A stretch of 64,000 nucleotides of DNA from Staphylococcus carnosus (GTDB lineage: Bacteria > Bacillota > Bacilli > Staphylococcales > Staphylococcaceae), in NCBI RefSeq assembly GCF_900458435.1, contig NZ_UHCT01000001.1, positions 1,488,001 to 1,552,000 of the forward strand, given 5' to 3'. Made by a program: the position numbers and the translations under genes. Shown one piece after another: positions 1 through 9,673 of this stretch (position 1 is the stretch's first letter; each line of letters opens with the position of its first letter). The notes below the pieces were generated by a model that saw only the letters and a list, made by a program, of their open reading frames with translations, ran no database searches and was not told the origin of the DNA.

Positions 1-2271
1 AAAAACCAAAAAATTAATCTTTTCAAAACATTGGCACATGTAGAAGGATTTGAAAAGTATCTTCATAAAAACTTCGTAGGGGCAAAACGTTTCTCTATTG
101 AAGGTGTAGATACACTTGTACCAATGTTGCAAGAAACATTAAGACGCGCAGCAAAAGAAGAAATCAAAAACATTCAAATTGGTATGGCTCACCGTGGCCG
201 TTTAAATGTGTTAACTCACGTTTTAGAAAAACCATATGAAATGATGATTTCTGAATTTATGCACACAGATCCAATGAAATTTTTACCTGAAGATGGAAGT
301 CTAGAATTGACATCTGGTAATGCTTGGACAAGTGATGTTAAATACCATTTGGGCGGTATCAAAACAACTGATACTTATGGTACAGAACAACGAATTTCAC
401 TCGCAAACAACCCAAGTCACTTAGAAATTGTAGCACCTGTTGTATTAGGTAAAACAAGATCTGTTCAAGATGACACTCATGAAGGCGGAAAAGTTCAAAC
501 TGATTTCTCAAAATCTATGCCGATTTTAATCCATGGTGATGCAGCATATCCAGGACAAGGTATCAACTTTGAAGCAATGAATTTAGGTAACTTAGATGGA
601 TATTCAACTGGGGGCTCATTGCACATTATCACGAATAACCGAATCGGTTTTACAACTGAAGCTAGAGACGGACGTTCTACAACGTACTCTACTGACGTTG
701 CAAAAGGTTATGATATTCCAATCATGCATGTGAATGCTGACAATGTTGAAGCAACTATCGAAGCAATTGATATTGCAATGGATTTCAGAAAAGAATTCAA
801 TAAAGATGTTGTTATCGACTTAGTAGGGTACCGTCGTTATGGTCATAATGAAATGGATGAACCGTCAATTACTAACCCGCTTCCTTACCATGCGATTCGC
901 AAACATCCTACTGTTGACAAAATTTATGGTGAACAACTTGTAGATGAAGGTGTTATTTCTAAAGAAGAAATGGAACAAACACTGGACGATGTTCAAAAAG
1001 AATTGCGTAATTCGCATGATAAAATTGATAAAAATGACAAAACAACAACAAAAGATATGTCTAAACCTGAAAGTGTTGAAGAACCACTTCAACCAGATAA
1101 AAATAATGTATCTTATGATGATCTTAAAACAATTAACGATGCTTTATTAACTTATCCAACTGGCTTTGAAGTATTGAAAAAACTAAACAAAGTTCTTGAA
1201 AAACGTAGAGAGCCATTTGAAAAAGAAGACGGCTTAGTAGATTGGGCACAAGCTGAACAATTAGCATTTGCTACAATCATGCAAAATGGCACACCAATCC
1301 GTTTAACAGGTCAAGATAGTGAACGTGGTACATTCAGCCACAGACACGCAGTATTGCATAATCCAGACAACGGTGACGAATATGTTCCATTGCAAAATGT
1401 TCCGAACCAAAAAGCTTCATTTGATGTACACAACTCACCATTATCTGAAGCTGCAGTAGTAGGTTTTGAATATGGTTATAATGTAGAGAACAAGGGTACT
1501 ATGAATATTTGGGAAGCACAATATGGTGACTTCGCAAATATGGCACAAATGATGTTCGACAACTTCTTATTCAGCAGTTATGCCAAATGGGGAGAACGTT
1601 CAGGATTAACACTATTCCTACCTCATTCTTATGAAGGACAAGGACCTGAACATTCATCAGCACGTCTAGAACGTTTCTTACAACTTTCTGCTGAAAACAA
1701 CTCTACAGTTGTTAACTTATCAAGCAGTGCCAATTACTATCATTTGTTACGTGCACAAGCAGCAAGCTTAGACACTGATGCTATGCGTCCGTTAGTAGTA
1801 ATGTCACCAAAAAGCTTATTGAGAAATAAGACTGTTGCAGACACAATCGATAAATTTACAGAAGGTTACTTCAAACCAATCTTGCCTGAAGCACATGATG
1901 AGAAAAAAATTAAAAAACTTATTTTGGCTTCTGGTAAAATGTTTATCGACTTAAAAGAACGCTTGCAAAAAGAACCAGATGAATCTATTTTACTTGTAGC
2001 AGTAGAAAGATTATATCCGTTCCCTGTTGAAGAGGTTCGTGAAGTCATCAATTCACTTCCTAACCTTGAAACAATTGCTTGGGTTCAAGAAGAACCGCAA
2101 AACCAAGGTGCTTGGTCATTTGTATATCCATACTTAAGTGACTTAGCAAGCGATAAATACGAGTTACAATACAGTGGTCGTATTAAACGTTCTGCACCAG
2201 CTGAAGGTGACGGCGAAAATCATAAACTTGTTCAAAATTCTATTATTGAAGAGAGTCTTAATAAAAATTAG
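1..2271 (+). CDS. odhA: 2-oxoglutarate dehydrogenase E1 component, 5'-truncated by window edge
   Basis: Thiamine-diphosphate-dependent E1 subunit of the 2-oxoglutarate dehydrogenase complex (TCA cycle, cytosol), which decarboxylates 2-oxoglutarate and passes the succinyl group to the E2 lipoyl arm. The frame is open from base 1 and reads in family sequence before the first possible start (TTG at 31), so the true start lies upstream. About 756 residues are present of roughly 930 expected. The visible part holds the ThDP/Mg region ([10 protein letters not shown] near nt 526-555), the conserved GYRRYGHNE segment and the C-terminal transketolase-like domain ([12 protein letters not shown] near nt 2080-2115). 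odhB follows 11 nt after the stop behind its own ribosome binding site, so the two are one operon. Confidence 0.97.
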   Translation, partial: KNQKINLFKTLAHVEGFEKYLHKNFVGAKRFSIEGVDTLVPMLQETLRRAAKEEIKNIQIGMAHRGRLNVLTHVLEKPYEMMISEFMHTDPMKFLPEDGSLELTSGNAWTSDVKYHLGGIKTTDTYGTEQRISLANNPSHLEIVAPVVLGKTRSVQDDTHEGGKVQTDFSKSMPILIHGDAAYPGQGINFEAMNLGNLDGYSTGGSLHIITNNRIGFTTEARDGRSTTYSTDVAKGYDIPIMHVNADNVEATIEAIDIAMDFRKEFNKDVVIDLVGYRRYGHNEMDEPSITNPLPYHAIRKHPTVDKIYGEQLVDEGVISKEEMEQTLDDVQKELRNSHDKIDKNDKTTTKDMSKPESVEEPLQPDKNNVSYDDLKTINDALLTYPTGFEVLKKLNKVLEKRREPFEKEDGLVDWAQAEQLAFATIMQNGTPIRLTGQDSERGTFSHRHAVLHNPDNGDEYVPLQNVPNQKASFDVHNSPLSEAAVVGFEYGYNVENKGTMNIWEAQYGDFANMAQMMFDNFLFSSYAKWGERSGLTLFLPHSYEGQGPEHSSARLERFLQLSAENNSTVVNLSSSANYYHLLRAQAASLDTDAMRPLVVMSPKSLLRNKTVADTIDKFTEGYFKPILPEAHDEKKIKKLILASGKMFIDLKERLQKEPDESILLVAVERLYPFPVEEVREVINSLPNLETIAWVQEEPQNQGAWSFVYPYLSDLASDKYELQYSGRIKRSAPAEGDGENHKLVQNSIIEESLNKN

Positions 2272-2282
2272 GGGGAAATAGT

Positions 2283-3560
2283 ATGTCTGAGATTATAGTT
2301 CCAGAGTTAGCAGAATCTATTACGGAAGGTACAATTGCTGAGTGGTTAAAAAATCCAGGTGACTCAGTAGATAAAGGTGAAGCAGTTGTTGAATTAGAAA
2401 CTGACAAAGTAAATGTTGAGGTCGTTTCTGAAGAAGCAGGTATGATTCAAGAATTATTAGCAGAAGCTGGAGATACAGTAGAAGTTGGGCAAGCAATTGC
2501 AACAGTTGGGGAAGGCAGCGGAAGCCCATCACAATCATCTTCTGAAGATAAAAAAGAAGACACTTCTTCTAAAGAAGATACTTCAAAATCAGAAGAAAAA
2601 TCACAACCAGCAGCATCTGAAACTTCTTCTAAAGAAGAAAGCAGTTCAAATAGCGATCAACGCGTAAATGCAACACCTTCAGCACGCAAATATGCACGTG
2701 AAAAAGGTATTGATTTAAGCGAAGTTGAAGCTAAAAACTCTGATGTTGTTCGTAAAAATGATATTGATCGCAAGCAACAAGGCGGACAATCAAACCAAGG
2801 TAGCCAAGCTGCTAAATCAGAAGCACCTGCTAAAAAACAAAATCAAGAACCTTCAAAACCAGTTGTACGTGAAAAAATGTCACGTCGTAAGCAAACAGCA
2901 GCTAAAAAATTATTAGAAGTATCTAATAACACTGCAATGCTTACAACATTCAATGAAGTAGATATGGCAAATGTTATGAATTTACGTAAACGTAAAAAAG
3001 AACAATTCATCAAAGACCACGATGGAACAAAATTAGGTTTCATGTCATTCTTCACTAAAGCAGCAGTTGCAGCATTGAAAAAATACCCTGCAGTTAATGC
3101 TGAAATTGATGGAGACGAAATGGTTACTAAACAATTCTATGATATTGGTATTGCTGTATCTACTGATAATGGATTAATTGTACCGTTCGTACGTGACTGT
3201 GATAAGAAAAACTTTGCTGAAATTGAAAGCTCAATCGCAGACTTAGCTGTTAAAGCACGTGATAATAAATTATCACTTGGTGATTTAATGAATGGTTCAT
3301 TCACAATTACAAATGGTGGTATTTTCGGTTCAATGATGTCTACTCCAATCATTAACGGAAGCCAAGCTGCTATTTTAGGAATGCATTCAATCATCACTCG
3401 TCCAATCGCTATCGATAAAGACACTATTGAAAACCGTCCAATGATGTACTTAGCATTAAGCTATGACCACAGAATTATCGACGGCAAAGAAGCAGTTGGA
3501 TTCTTGAAAACAATTAAAGATCTTATTGAAAATCCAGAAGATTTACTATTAGAATCTTAA
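2283..3560 (+). CDS. odhB: dihydrolipoamide succinyltransferase, E2 of 2-oxoglutarate dehydrogenase
   Basis: E2 core subunit that transfers succinyl groups from lipoamide to CoA. Domain order: lipoyl domain at residues 1-75 with the lipoylated lysine K42 in ETDKV; a long Ser/Glu/Lys-rich linker at about 80-127; a peripheral-subunit-binding domain at about 128-162 ([15 protein letters not shown]); a second flexible linker; and the acyltransferase domain from about 195, with the catalytic H396xxxDG motif near the C-terminus. Length (425 aa) is normal. The start is backed by a GGGGGAAA ribosome binding site. It is the last gene of odhAB and is followed by a strong terminator. Confidence 0.97.
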   Translation: MSEIIVPELAESITEGTIAEWLKNPGDSVDKGEAVVELETDKVNVEVVSEEAGMIQELLAEAGDTVEVGQAIATVGEGSGSPSQSSSEDKKEDTSSKEDTSKSEEKSQPAASETSSKEESSSNSDQRVNATPSARKYAREKGIDLSEVEAKNSDVVRKNDIDRKQQGGQSNQGSQAAKSEAPAKKQNQEPSKPVVREKMSRRKQTAAKKLLEVSNNTAMLTTFNEVDMANVMNLRKRKKEQFIKDHDGTKLGFMSFFTKAAVAALKKYPAVNAEIDGDEMVTKQFYDIGIAVSTDNGLIVPFVRDCDKKNFAEIESSIADLAVKARDNKLSLGDLMNGSFTITNGGIFGSMMSTPIINGSQAAILGMHSIITRPIAIDKDTIENRPMMYLALSYDHRIIDGKEAVGFLKTIKDLIENPEDLLLES

Positions 3561-3589
3561 TCTTAAACTTAATAGATGTTATAAACATT

Positions 3590-3624
3590 AATGCGACGGC
3601 TTTTATAGCTGTCGCATTTTTTTA
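3590..3624 (+). terminator. Rho-independent terminator of odhAB
   Basis: An 11-bp stem (AATGCGACGGC / GCTGTCGCATT, one G-T pair) with a 7-nt loop is followed by a run of seven T. It lies 30 nt after the odhB stop. The next 150 bases (3625-3780) show no gene or clear signal. Confidence 0.9.
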
Positions 3625-3780
3625 ATTAAAACTGAGTGCAGTCAAAAAGTATTAAACAAAATATTATTACGTAAATGAAGAAAGTTGTTGAAAGAAAGTT
3701 TAGCAGTTTAAATACTGAACTTAAATCAAGAAGGGTGTAATGTGATTTCCGATTAGAAAGATACAACATTTCAATTTTTA

Positions 3781-3818
3781 AAATACAAAAACAGCGACAA
3801 AACAATTGTCGCTGTTTT
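3781..3818 (-). terminator. Terminator for the small membrane gene
   Basis: A perfect 13-bp inverted repeat (AAAACAGCGACAA / TTGTCGCTGTTTT) with a 5-nt loop, flanked by A- and T-rich tracts on both sides. It lies just beyond the stop of the minus-strand gene at 3828 and could work in both directions. Confidence 0.85.
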
Positions 3819-3827
3819 AATATTTTG

Positions 3828-4007
3828 TCACATAACGTTATAAACGATTAATTCGATGACTGCTAAAATTATAAAAACAACACACAGTACACCATAATGT
3901 GATTTTTTTAGTCTAGCATTTTCCTTAATTTTACCTGTGAAAAACATAATACCGGAATATGCAGCAACTAAAACTGTAATCGCAAAGAGTATCATAAAGT
4001 TTACCAT
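3828..4007 (-). CDS. small two-helix membrane protein, hypothetical
   Basis: I do not recognise this 59-residue protein. It has two hydrophobic stretches, residues about 2-22 and 38-57, separated by a short basic loop (TGKIKENARLKKSH), as expected for a small integral membrane protein with a cytoplasmic hairpin. An ATG at 4016 would start directly against the AAGGAG ribosome binding site, so the in-frame ATG at 4007, with 9-nt spacing, is preferred. It stands alone on the minus strand between odhAB and the next plus-strand gene and has its own terminator. Two TATAAT-like hexamers lie upstream (4050-4075). Confidence 0.6.
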   Translation of the reverse strand: MVNFMILFAITVLVAAYSGIMFFTGKIKENARLKKSHYGVLCVVFIILAVIELIVYNVM

Positions 4008-4136
4008 AATACTCATCTCCTTTATTTAGAGCAATACTCTATGTCTACTTTAATCTATTATATTACTATTATACCTTTAATTCGAAGGTTCTATTCAAAT
4101 AATCATCTCATCATATAAAAATTAACTCAAATAAGT

Positions 4137-4142
4137 TATAAT
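4137..4142 (+). promoter_or_regulatory. Candidate -10 element (TATAAT) for the VOC-family gene
   Basis: A consensus TATAAT hexamer lies 35 nt before the chosen start at 4177. No good -35 hexamer sits at 16-18 nt upstream. Because the hexamer overlaps the earlier ATG at 4141, it argues for the downstream start. Confidence 0.45.
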
Positions 4143-4176
4143 GATTAGGAAAACATATAAGAAGGTGTGGGGTATT

Positions 4177-4992
4177 ATGGCAGGATTACGAAGTGTTACG
4201 GTTGGTACGCAAAATTTATCAGAAACTATCAATTTATTTCATAATATATTAGGTTTAAATTATGAAGAACAAAGTTCAAAAAATGCAGTTCGTTTTGGAG
4301 ATGCTGATTTAAGTCCAGGTACACGTATCCATTTTATTGAAGTACCGAATTATACGGCTGAAACAAACCAAGTGCTCAGTATTGGCTTGAGAACACCAAC
4401 TGATTCTGGTTTAGTAGAATATCAAGAAATTTTAGAATCTCATGACATCGAACATGGTGAGATAATCGAAATGAATAACCATAAACATTTTGAGTTCAAA
4501 GATGACAATGGCCAGTTTATTGATATTTACTCTAATGAACATAATAGTGGCGTCCCATTGGGAATGCCGTCAGAAAACAGTGCTGTTAATCCGCTTCATC
4601 AAGTACAAGGTTTAGGACCTGTCATTATACAAGTAAATGAATTATTACTAACGACTTCAATTTTATCTCAAGTTTTCGGTCTAGAACATTTTGCTGAATA
4701 TGCACCTACAACTGATGCCGACTTTAAAGTTCAGGTTTTCCGTTTAGGTGAAGGTGGATTAGGTGGGGAATTACACATCTTTGAAGCTGCAGAAAATATA
4801 CCACTTCCTGAATATGGAGCAGTTGATCAGATTGAAATCAGTATTGATTCTAAAGAACAATACCGCAAAGCGCTGCAACAATTAGAATCTATTGGTATTC
4901 CATACCAAACACTAAAACAAAATGATTCAGAATCACTTAGAATCACAGAAAACAGTGGTTTATCATTTATCTTTACACATGAAAAAGCATAG
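4177..4992 (+). CDS. two-domain VOC (glyoxalase/ring-cleaving dioxygenase-like) protein
   Basis: A 271-residue protein with two vicinal-oxygen-chelate repeats. Repeat 1 starts at GLRSVTVGTQNLSETINLF and repeat 2 at about residue 140 (GPVIIQVNELLLTTSILSQVFGLEHF). The overall pattern resembles MhqO/CatE-type extradiol dioxygenases of Firmicutes, but the usual first-strand metal-binding histidine (HHVTL-type) is replaced by Ser-Val-Thr in repeat 1 and Pro-Val-Ile in repeat 2. Catalysis is therefore uncertain. The ATG at 4177 has GAAGGTG about 9 nt upstream, whereas the ATG at 4141 has none and overlaps a -10 hexamer. A small conserved gene follows 26 nt after the stop. Confidence 0.75.
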   Translation: MAGLRSVTVGTQNLSETINLFHNILGLNYEEQSSKNAVRFGDADLSPGTRIHFIEVPNYTAETNQVLSIGLRTPTDSGLVEYQEILESHDIEHGEIIEMNNHKHFEFKDDNGQFIDIYSNEHNSGVPLGMPSENSAVNPLHQVQGLGPVIIQVNELLLTTSILSQVFGLEHFAEYAPTTDADFKVQVFRLGEGGLGGELHIFEAAENIPLPEYGAVDQIEISIDSKEQYRKALQQLESIGIPYQTLKQNDSESLRITENSGLSFIFTHEKA

Positions 4993-5018
4993 AATTACCG
5001 AAGAAAGGAATGTTTGAT

Positions 5019-5225
5019 ATGATGTTACACGAAACATGGAAAGACAAAGAACCTATTAAGAAAGTAGAAGTTATTCACACAGATGCAAAGAAATTTACTG
5101 TTTCTGATATGCTGACAGTTGGAAAACAATATGATGTCATCAATGAGACTGAAGAATACTATCAAATCATTGATAATTCAGGAAAAGTCGGCGGTTATTA
5201 CAAAGATTACTTTAAAGAAGTATAA
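5019..5225 (+). CDS. small conserved protein, DUF6501-like
   Basis: A 68-residue soluble protein rich in Lys, Glu and Tyr. Its pattern (MLHETWKD..., LTVGKQYDVINETEEYYQIIDNSGKVGGYYKDYF) resembles the short SH3-like Firmicutes family I know as DUF6501, whose function is unknown. Of the three in-frame ATGs (5010, 5019, 5022), 5019 has the best spacing (9 nt) from the AAAGGA ribosome binding site. It probably shares a transcript with the VOC gene upstream and ends at the terminator at 5255-5292. Confidence 0.7.
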   Translation: MMLHETWKDKEPIKKVEVIHTDAKKFTVSDMLTVGKQYDVINETEEYYQIIDNSGKVGGYYKDYFKEV

Positions 5226-5254
5226 TTTCAAAATAATAATTATATAAAATATAA

Positions 5255-5292
5255 AGACTAGGGCTTATTTCAGGGCCCCGGTCTATTTTTTA
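5255..5292 (+). terminator. Terminator between the small conserved gene and the MoxR-VWA pair
   Basis: A GC-rich hairpin (AGACTAGGGC / GCCCCGGTCT, with one mismatch and one G-T pair) is followed by TATTTTTT. The next ATG is only 24 nt beyond, so any promoter for the ATPase gene must overlap or precede this hairpin, or the gene is reached by read-through. Confidence 0.7.
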
Positions 5293-5315
5293 GTATTCAT
5301 AAAGGAGAATGAATA

Positions 5316-6107
5316 ATGGAACAACACCAATACATTAACTCAGATCAGTCAGTATTCGGCGATGCTTATTCAATGATGCGATTGAATAAAAACATTTTAC
5401 TAAAAGGCCCTACAGGTTCTGGTAAAACTAAATTAGCTGAAACCTTAAGTGAAAAAGTCAACATTCCAATGCACCAAGTAAACTGTTCTGTAGATTTAGA
5501 TGCTGAAAGCTTATTAGGGTTTAAGACAATTCAAACTAATGCTGATGGCAATCAAGAAATTGTATTCATCGATGGTCCTGTAATTCAAGCAATGAAAGAA
5601 GGCCATATTTTATATATTGATGAAATCAATATGGCGAAACCCGAAACATTACCAATATTAAATGGTGTACTAGACTATCGCCGTAGTTTAACGAATCCGT
5701 ATACAGGAGAAGTCATCAAAGCAAAACCAGGATTTAATGTCATTGCTGCAATCAACGAAGGTTATGTTGGGACACTTCCAATGAATGAAGCTTTAAAAAA
5801 CCGTTTTGTCGTTATCCAAGTGGATTATATTGATGGCGAAATTTTAAAACGTGTTATCAAAGAACAAAGCCTATTAGACGATGAACAACTAATTTCCAAA
5901 ATTATTGCGTTTAATGAAGACTTACGTACAATGTCTAAACAAGGACAAATATCAGAAGAAGCTGCAAGTATTCGTGCACTTATCGACTTAAGTGACTTGT
6001 CTACTGTAATGCCGATTGAACGTGCAGTTAAACGTGCAATTATAGATAAATTAGAAGATGAACGCGAACAACAAGCTATAATAAATGCAATCGAATTAAA
6101 TTTCTAG
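5316..6107 (+). CDS. MoxR/NorQ-type AAA+ ATPase
   Basis: A 263-residue single-domain AAA+ ATPase of the MoxR/CbbQ/NorQ group, which act as chaperones that insert cofactors or remodel partner complexes together with a VWA-domain protein. Walker A is GPTGSGKT at residues 31-38 and Walker B is ILYIDE with D102-E103. Sensor and second-region motifs ([22 protein letters not shown]) follow in order. The VWA gene begins 12 nt after the stop, so the two are certainly co-transcribed. The substrate is unknown: no nitric oxide reductase or other obvious client gene is adjacent. Confidence 0.9.
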   Translation: MEQHQYINSDQSVFGDAYSMMRLNKNILLKGPTGSGKTKLAETLSEKVNIPMHQVNCSVDLDAESLLGFKTIQTNADGNQEIVFIDGPVIQAMKEGHILYIDEINMAKPETLPILNGVLDYRRSLTNPYTGEVIKAKPGFNVIAAINEGYVGTLPMNEALKNRFVVIQVDYIDGEILKRVIKEQSLLDDEQLISKIIAFNEDLRTMSKQGQISEEAASIRALIDLSDLSTVMPIERAVKRAIIDKLEDEREQQAIINAIELNF

Positions 6108-6119
6108 TGAGGGATGATT

Positions 6120-8009
6120 ATGAGCAATCGATTTATCAAGTTTAATGATGAAATCTTAGATGCTAAAAAAGTAATGATGTTGCAAGACTTAGCTCGATTA
6201 CTGCTGAAAAATAATCAAACTCATGTAAAAATCCAGAAATTTCCTTACTATGATCCTATCAATAACGAACTCATCGCGAGTGTGTTTTGGACACATCGAC
6301 CAAGTCAAATTGAGATTACAGGTTTGAAAACAGACGTTCTGCTTGCAACTTACGGATACCAACTCATGGATGAATTTATTGTGAATGAAGTGCTCGATAA
6401 TACGGAATTCGTACATCAAAGTTTCTTTCAACAAATTTTTAAGTTACTGGAAGATATGCGTGTATTAAATGCAATTAAACGGATACGTCCAAGTATGAAA
6501 GAAGCAATTGAGATGAGAAAACACATTCGTCTCAACTATACAGAATCTCAAATTAATGTATATCGTACTAAAACTACCTATACAGATTTAATTTTCTTAT
6601 ATTTGGAAAAATCTTTTTTAACAGAGGATTTTTATGATGTACCATCAATTCGTTCTGATTTAGATCCAATTATTCAAAACATGTATCTGTATTTACCTAA
6701 TTTCTTTATGAATCATACTTCTGAGGACAATAAATATTTAGCAGAAAGAATTTGCTATCAGCTAGATGAATTACTAGATGAAGATATGTTAAATGAGTAT
6801 TATCACATCCCTTGTAAAGTTTATAAAGAGTTGCAAGAACAAACTTTTGAAGATTTGAAACGAACAGATGCAAGTAATGTGGATGGAAATGATAGTTCAT
6901 CTGAAGATAATGACATAGAAACTGCAGAAGCTGAAACAAAAGCTGAGGATTCTAAATCTCAAGGCGGCGCATATTTGGAAATGGAATTACATGAAGGTGA
7001 AAATAGTGAAGCTGTAAGCGATAATGATACTGCGCGTGAAGGCGATGCATCAGACGATATGACAGATATGATGACCAAAAAAGGTAAAGGATCTAATGAT
7101 ACGATTGATAATCAAGAAGGCGGCCAAACAGGAGGAAGCCAACCATTTACTTTACGCGGTATAAATGAAAATGTTGAGATTAAATGGAATGTACCTGAAA
7201 TTTTACCAGAGTATATTACAGAATATCACGAAGTGCACAAAGAAGTACAAATTGAAATTAAGGATTTAACACAAATTATCCAAAAGACTATTGATAGAGA
7301 ACAAATTGATGCGCGTCATAATTTAACTAAAGGAAGACTGCAACGAGACTTAATTAATTGGTTTATTGACGACCAATATAAAATGTTTTATAAAAAACAA
7401 GATTTAAGTCGTTCATTTGATGCCACATTCACTTTACTCATTGATGCATCCGCAAGTATGTTCGATAAAATGGAAGAAACAATTAAAGGTGTTGTACTCT
7501 TCCATGAAACATTAAAAGCATTAAATGTTAAACATGAAATATTGGCATTCAATGAAGATGCCTTTAAAGCAGATGATGAAAAACAACCTAATATTATAGA
7601 CGAAATTATTGATTATGATTATTCAACAATTTCAAAAGATAGTCCGCGTATTATGGCTCTAAAACCACAAGATGATAATCGTGATGGGGTAGCGATACGT
7701 GTTGCGAGTGAAAGACTATTGCAACGACCTCATCACCAGCGTTTCTTAATTATCTTTTCAGATGGCGAACCATCTGCTTATAATTATGATCAAGATGGCA
7801 TTATTGACACATACGAAGCTGTAGAAGAAGCTAGAAAGTATGGCTTAGAAGTCTTTAACGTATTTTTAAGCCAAGAACCTATTACTGAAGATATAGAAAC
7901 AACAATCCATAATATTTATGGTCAATATTCATTATTTGTAGAAGGTGTAGAAAATCTGCCAAGCCAGTTATCACCACTTCTAAAAAAATTGTTGCTGAAA
8001 TCTGTATAA
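6120..8009 (+). CDS. VWA-domain partner of the MoxR ATPase (NorD/CbbO-like)
   Basis: A 629-residue cytosolic protein. It has a helical N-terminal part (about 1-240); a highly acidic low-complexity linker (about 245-345, Asp/Glu/Ser/Gly-rich); and a C-terminal von Willebrand factor A domain with an intact MIDAS motif DASAS (D442, S444, S446) and later FSDGEPS. This architecture matches the NorD/CobT/CbbO-type partners of MoxR ATPases. The ATG at 6120 is preferred over 6114 because the GAGGG ribosome binding site touches the earlier ATG. It ends near a long inverted repeat and is probably the last gene of a two-gene unit. Confidence 0.85.
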   Translation: MSNRFIKFNDEILDAKKVMMLQDLARLLLKNNQTHVKIQKFPYYDPINNELIASVFWTHRPSQIEITGLKTDVLLATYGYQLMDEFIVNEVLDNTEFVHQSFFQQIFKLLEDMRVLNAIKRIRPSMKEAIEMRKHIRLNYTESQINVYRTKTTYTDLIFLYLEKSFLTEDFYDVPSIRSDLDPIIQNMYLYLPNFFMNHTSEDNKYLAERICYQLDELLDEDMLNEYYHIPCKVYKELQEQTFEDLKRTDASNVDGNDSSSEDNDIETAEAETKAEDSKSQGGAYLEMELHEGENSEAVSDNDTAREGDASDDMTDMMTKKGKGSNDTIDNQEGGQTGGSQPFTLRGINENVEIKWNVPEILPEYITEYHEVHKEVQIEIKDLTQIIQKTIDREQIDARHNLTKGRLQRDLINWFIDDQYKMFYKKQDLSRSFDATFTLLIDASASMFDKMEETIKGVVLFHETLKALNVKHEILAFNEDAFKADDEKQPNIIDEIIDYDYSTISKDSPRIMALKPQDDNRDGVAIRVASERLLQRPHHQRFLIIFSDGEPSAYNYDQDGIIDTYEAVEEARKYGLEVFNVFLSQEPITEDIETTIHNIYGQYSLFVEGVENLPSQLSPLLKKLLLKSV

Positions 8010-8042
8010 ATGATACAATATTTAATTGTGATATGATTCTAT

Positions 8043-8104
8043 ACACAGATAAGAATGATAAACGAGAATTCTTACAATCATTCATTATCTGTGTTTTACA
8101 TTTT
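8043..8104 (+). terminator. Long inverted repeat after the VWA gene, probable terminator
   Basis: The arms ACACAGATAAGAATGA (8043-8058) and TCATTCATTATCTGTGT (8078-8094) pair over 16 bp with one bulged base. The following T-tract is short and broken (TTTTACATTTTCTT), so termination strength is uncertain. Confidence 0.6.
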
Positions 8105-8185
8105 CTTATAAGTTAATTAGCATACAGCTTTTAATAAAAATGTACAAAATCAAGCGTAGTTAAACATTATCTTGTCCGATTTTTA

Positions 8186-8200
8186 AATTTTCAGAAAGTT
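8186..8200 (+). promoter_or_regulatory. CodY box upstream of brnQ
   Basis: AATTTTCAGAAAGTT matches the CodY consensus AATTTTCWGAAAATT at 14 of 15 positions. A weaker second copy (8206-8220, four mismatches) lies 20 nt downstream. A possible -10 (TATGCT, 8223-8228) is close by, so bound CodY would overlap the promoter. The rest of the 8105-8281 spacer shows no gene. Confidence 0.75.
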
Positions 8201-8281
8201 TATATAGATTTCTGAAAACCTGTATGCTAAAATTAAACAATATTATTTAAGACTTTATTGTAATAGAAGGAGCACATAAAA

Positions 8282-9625
8282 ATGAATAAAAACACATGGA
8301 TTATCGGGTTTACCTTGTTTGCTATTTTCTTTGGTGCCGGAAACCTAATTTTCCCACCTAATTTAGGGTTAGATAGCGGTCATTATTTCTGGCCAGCAAT
8401 TCTAGCATTTGTTATAACAGGAATCGGATTGCCTTTATTGGGTGTGGTAGTAGGGGCCTTAGACAAAGAAGGATATATCGGATCTTTTAATAAAGTTTCG
8501 CCTGTTTTTTCAGTGATTTTCTTAGTAGCGATTTACTTAACAATCGGACCGTTGTTCGCAATCCCGCGTACAGCTTCAACTTCGTTTGAAATGACAATCA
8601 CACCGATTACACATAGCCATAGTCCTATCGGATTATTTATCTTTACAGTCATCTATTTTGCAGTTGTACTTTACTTATGTTTAAGTCCTGGTAAAATGGT
8701 TGATCGTATCGGTTCATTATTAACACCTGTATTATTAATTACTATCGTAGCTATGATTATCAAAGGTTTTGTAGATTTCGGCGGCAATCCGTCAAGTCCA
8801 GGATCAGAAGCCTACACTTCAAACTTTGCTGGTTTTGGACAAGGTTTCACAAATGGTTACTTGACGATGGATGCTATCGCAGCGATTGCCTTTTCTATGA
8901 TTGTAGTAAATGCAGTTAAATCCACTGGTATTACACATGCGAACCAAATTTTCAAACAAACAGCAATGGCTGGTGTTATTGCCGCTGCTGGCTTAATGTT
9001 CATCTATATTTCATTAGGATATATCGGAAATCATATGGTAGTTTCAGCTGCAAAATTAAAAGAATTGACTGATGCTGATCAAAACATCGGTACGTATCTT
9101 TTAACAACGATTGCAAGCACAGGCTACGGTGAATTCGGTAAGTATTTATTAGGAATCATTGTTGCACTTGCTTGTTTAACTACAGCTTGCGGACTTGTAG
9201 TTGCAGTAAGTCAATATTTCCACAGTATTATTCCTAAGATTTCTTACAAAACTTATGTTGTCGTATTTACTTTAATTAGTTTGGTACTTGCAAATATGGG
9301 ATTGAACCAAGTTATTTCATTATCAGTTCCAGTATTAAGTATTTTATATCCAATTGGTATTACGACAGTGTTATTAATTTTAATGGCACGTTTTGTCCCA
9401 ATGAAACCTATCGTACAACAATTTACTATCGGGGTTGTAACGATTGTTTCAATCATCAGTGTAGCAGTTGCAAATGGATGGATTCAATTAAGCGTATGGA
9501 AAAACTTACCTTTAGTTGAACATAGCCTAGAGTGGTTCCCAATGGCGATTGCAGCTTTAATTATCGGCTATTTAATTAGTCTTGGTTTTAAAAATCAAAA
9601 ACCAATCGTTTACGAAAAAGAATAA
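8282..9625 (+). CDS. brnQ: branched-chain amino acid carrier (LIVCS family)
   Basis: A 447-residue integral membrane protein with about 12 hydrophobic segments. It belongs to the BrnQ/LIVCS family, sodium- or proton-coupled importers of Leu, Ile and Val. The N-terminal signature [20 protein letters not shown] and the [17 protein letters not shown] segment are typical. Staphylococci carry several brnQ paralogues. This one sits beside odhAB, the position of the isoleucine-dedicated brnQ2 in S. aureus, so that specificity is inferred from synteny. The start has an AAGGAG site, and the near-perfect CodY box upstream suggests repression when branched-chain amino acids and GTP are plentiful. Confidence 0.93.
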   Translation: MNKNTWIIGFTLFAIFFGAGNLIFPPNLGLDSGHYFWPAILAFVITGIGLPLLGVVVGALDKEGYIGSFNKVSPVFSVIFLVAIYLTIGPLFAIPRTASTSFEMTITPITHSHSPIGLFIFTVIYFAVVLYLCLSPGKMVDRIGSLLTPVLLITIVAMIIKGFVDFGGNPSSPGSEAYTSNFAGFGQGFTNGYLTMDAIAAIAFSMIVVNAVKSTGITHANQIFKQTAMAGVIAAAGLMFIYISLGYIGNHMVVSAAKLKELTDADQNIGTYLLTTIASTGYGEFGKYLLGIIVALACLTTACGLVVAVSQYFHSIIPKISYKTYVVVFTLISLVLANMGLNQVISLSVPVLSILYPIGITTVLLILMARFVPMKPIVQQFTIGVVTIVSIISVAVANGWIQLSVWKNLPLVEHSLEWFPMAIAALIIGYLISLGFKNQKPIVYEKE

Positions 9626-9638
9626 TTATATCACTTAA

Positions 9639-9671
9639 AAAAGCTGGCTTTCTTGACGAAGGCCAGCTTTT
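9639..9671. terminator. Bidirectional terminator between brnQ and the DAG kinase-like gene
   Basis: The stem AAAAGCTGGC / GCCAGCTTTT has a 13-nt loop and A/T tracts on both sides. It serves the convergent genes brnQ (+) and the kinase-like gene (-). Confidence 0.85.
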
Positions 9672-9673
9672 AT

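Noticed and set aside
31..33. TTG at 31 as the start of odhA
   Set aside because: The frame is open to the window edge and reads as family sequence before it; the gene is simply cut.
865..1092. Minus-strand open frame inside odhA (and similar frames opposite other genes)
   Set aside because: Shadow frame opposite a strongly conserved coding sequence, with no start signals.
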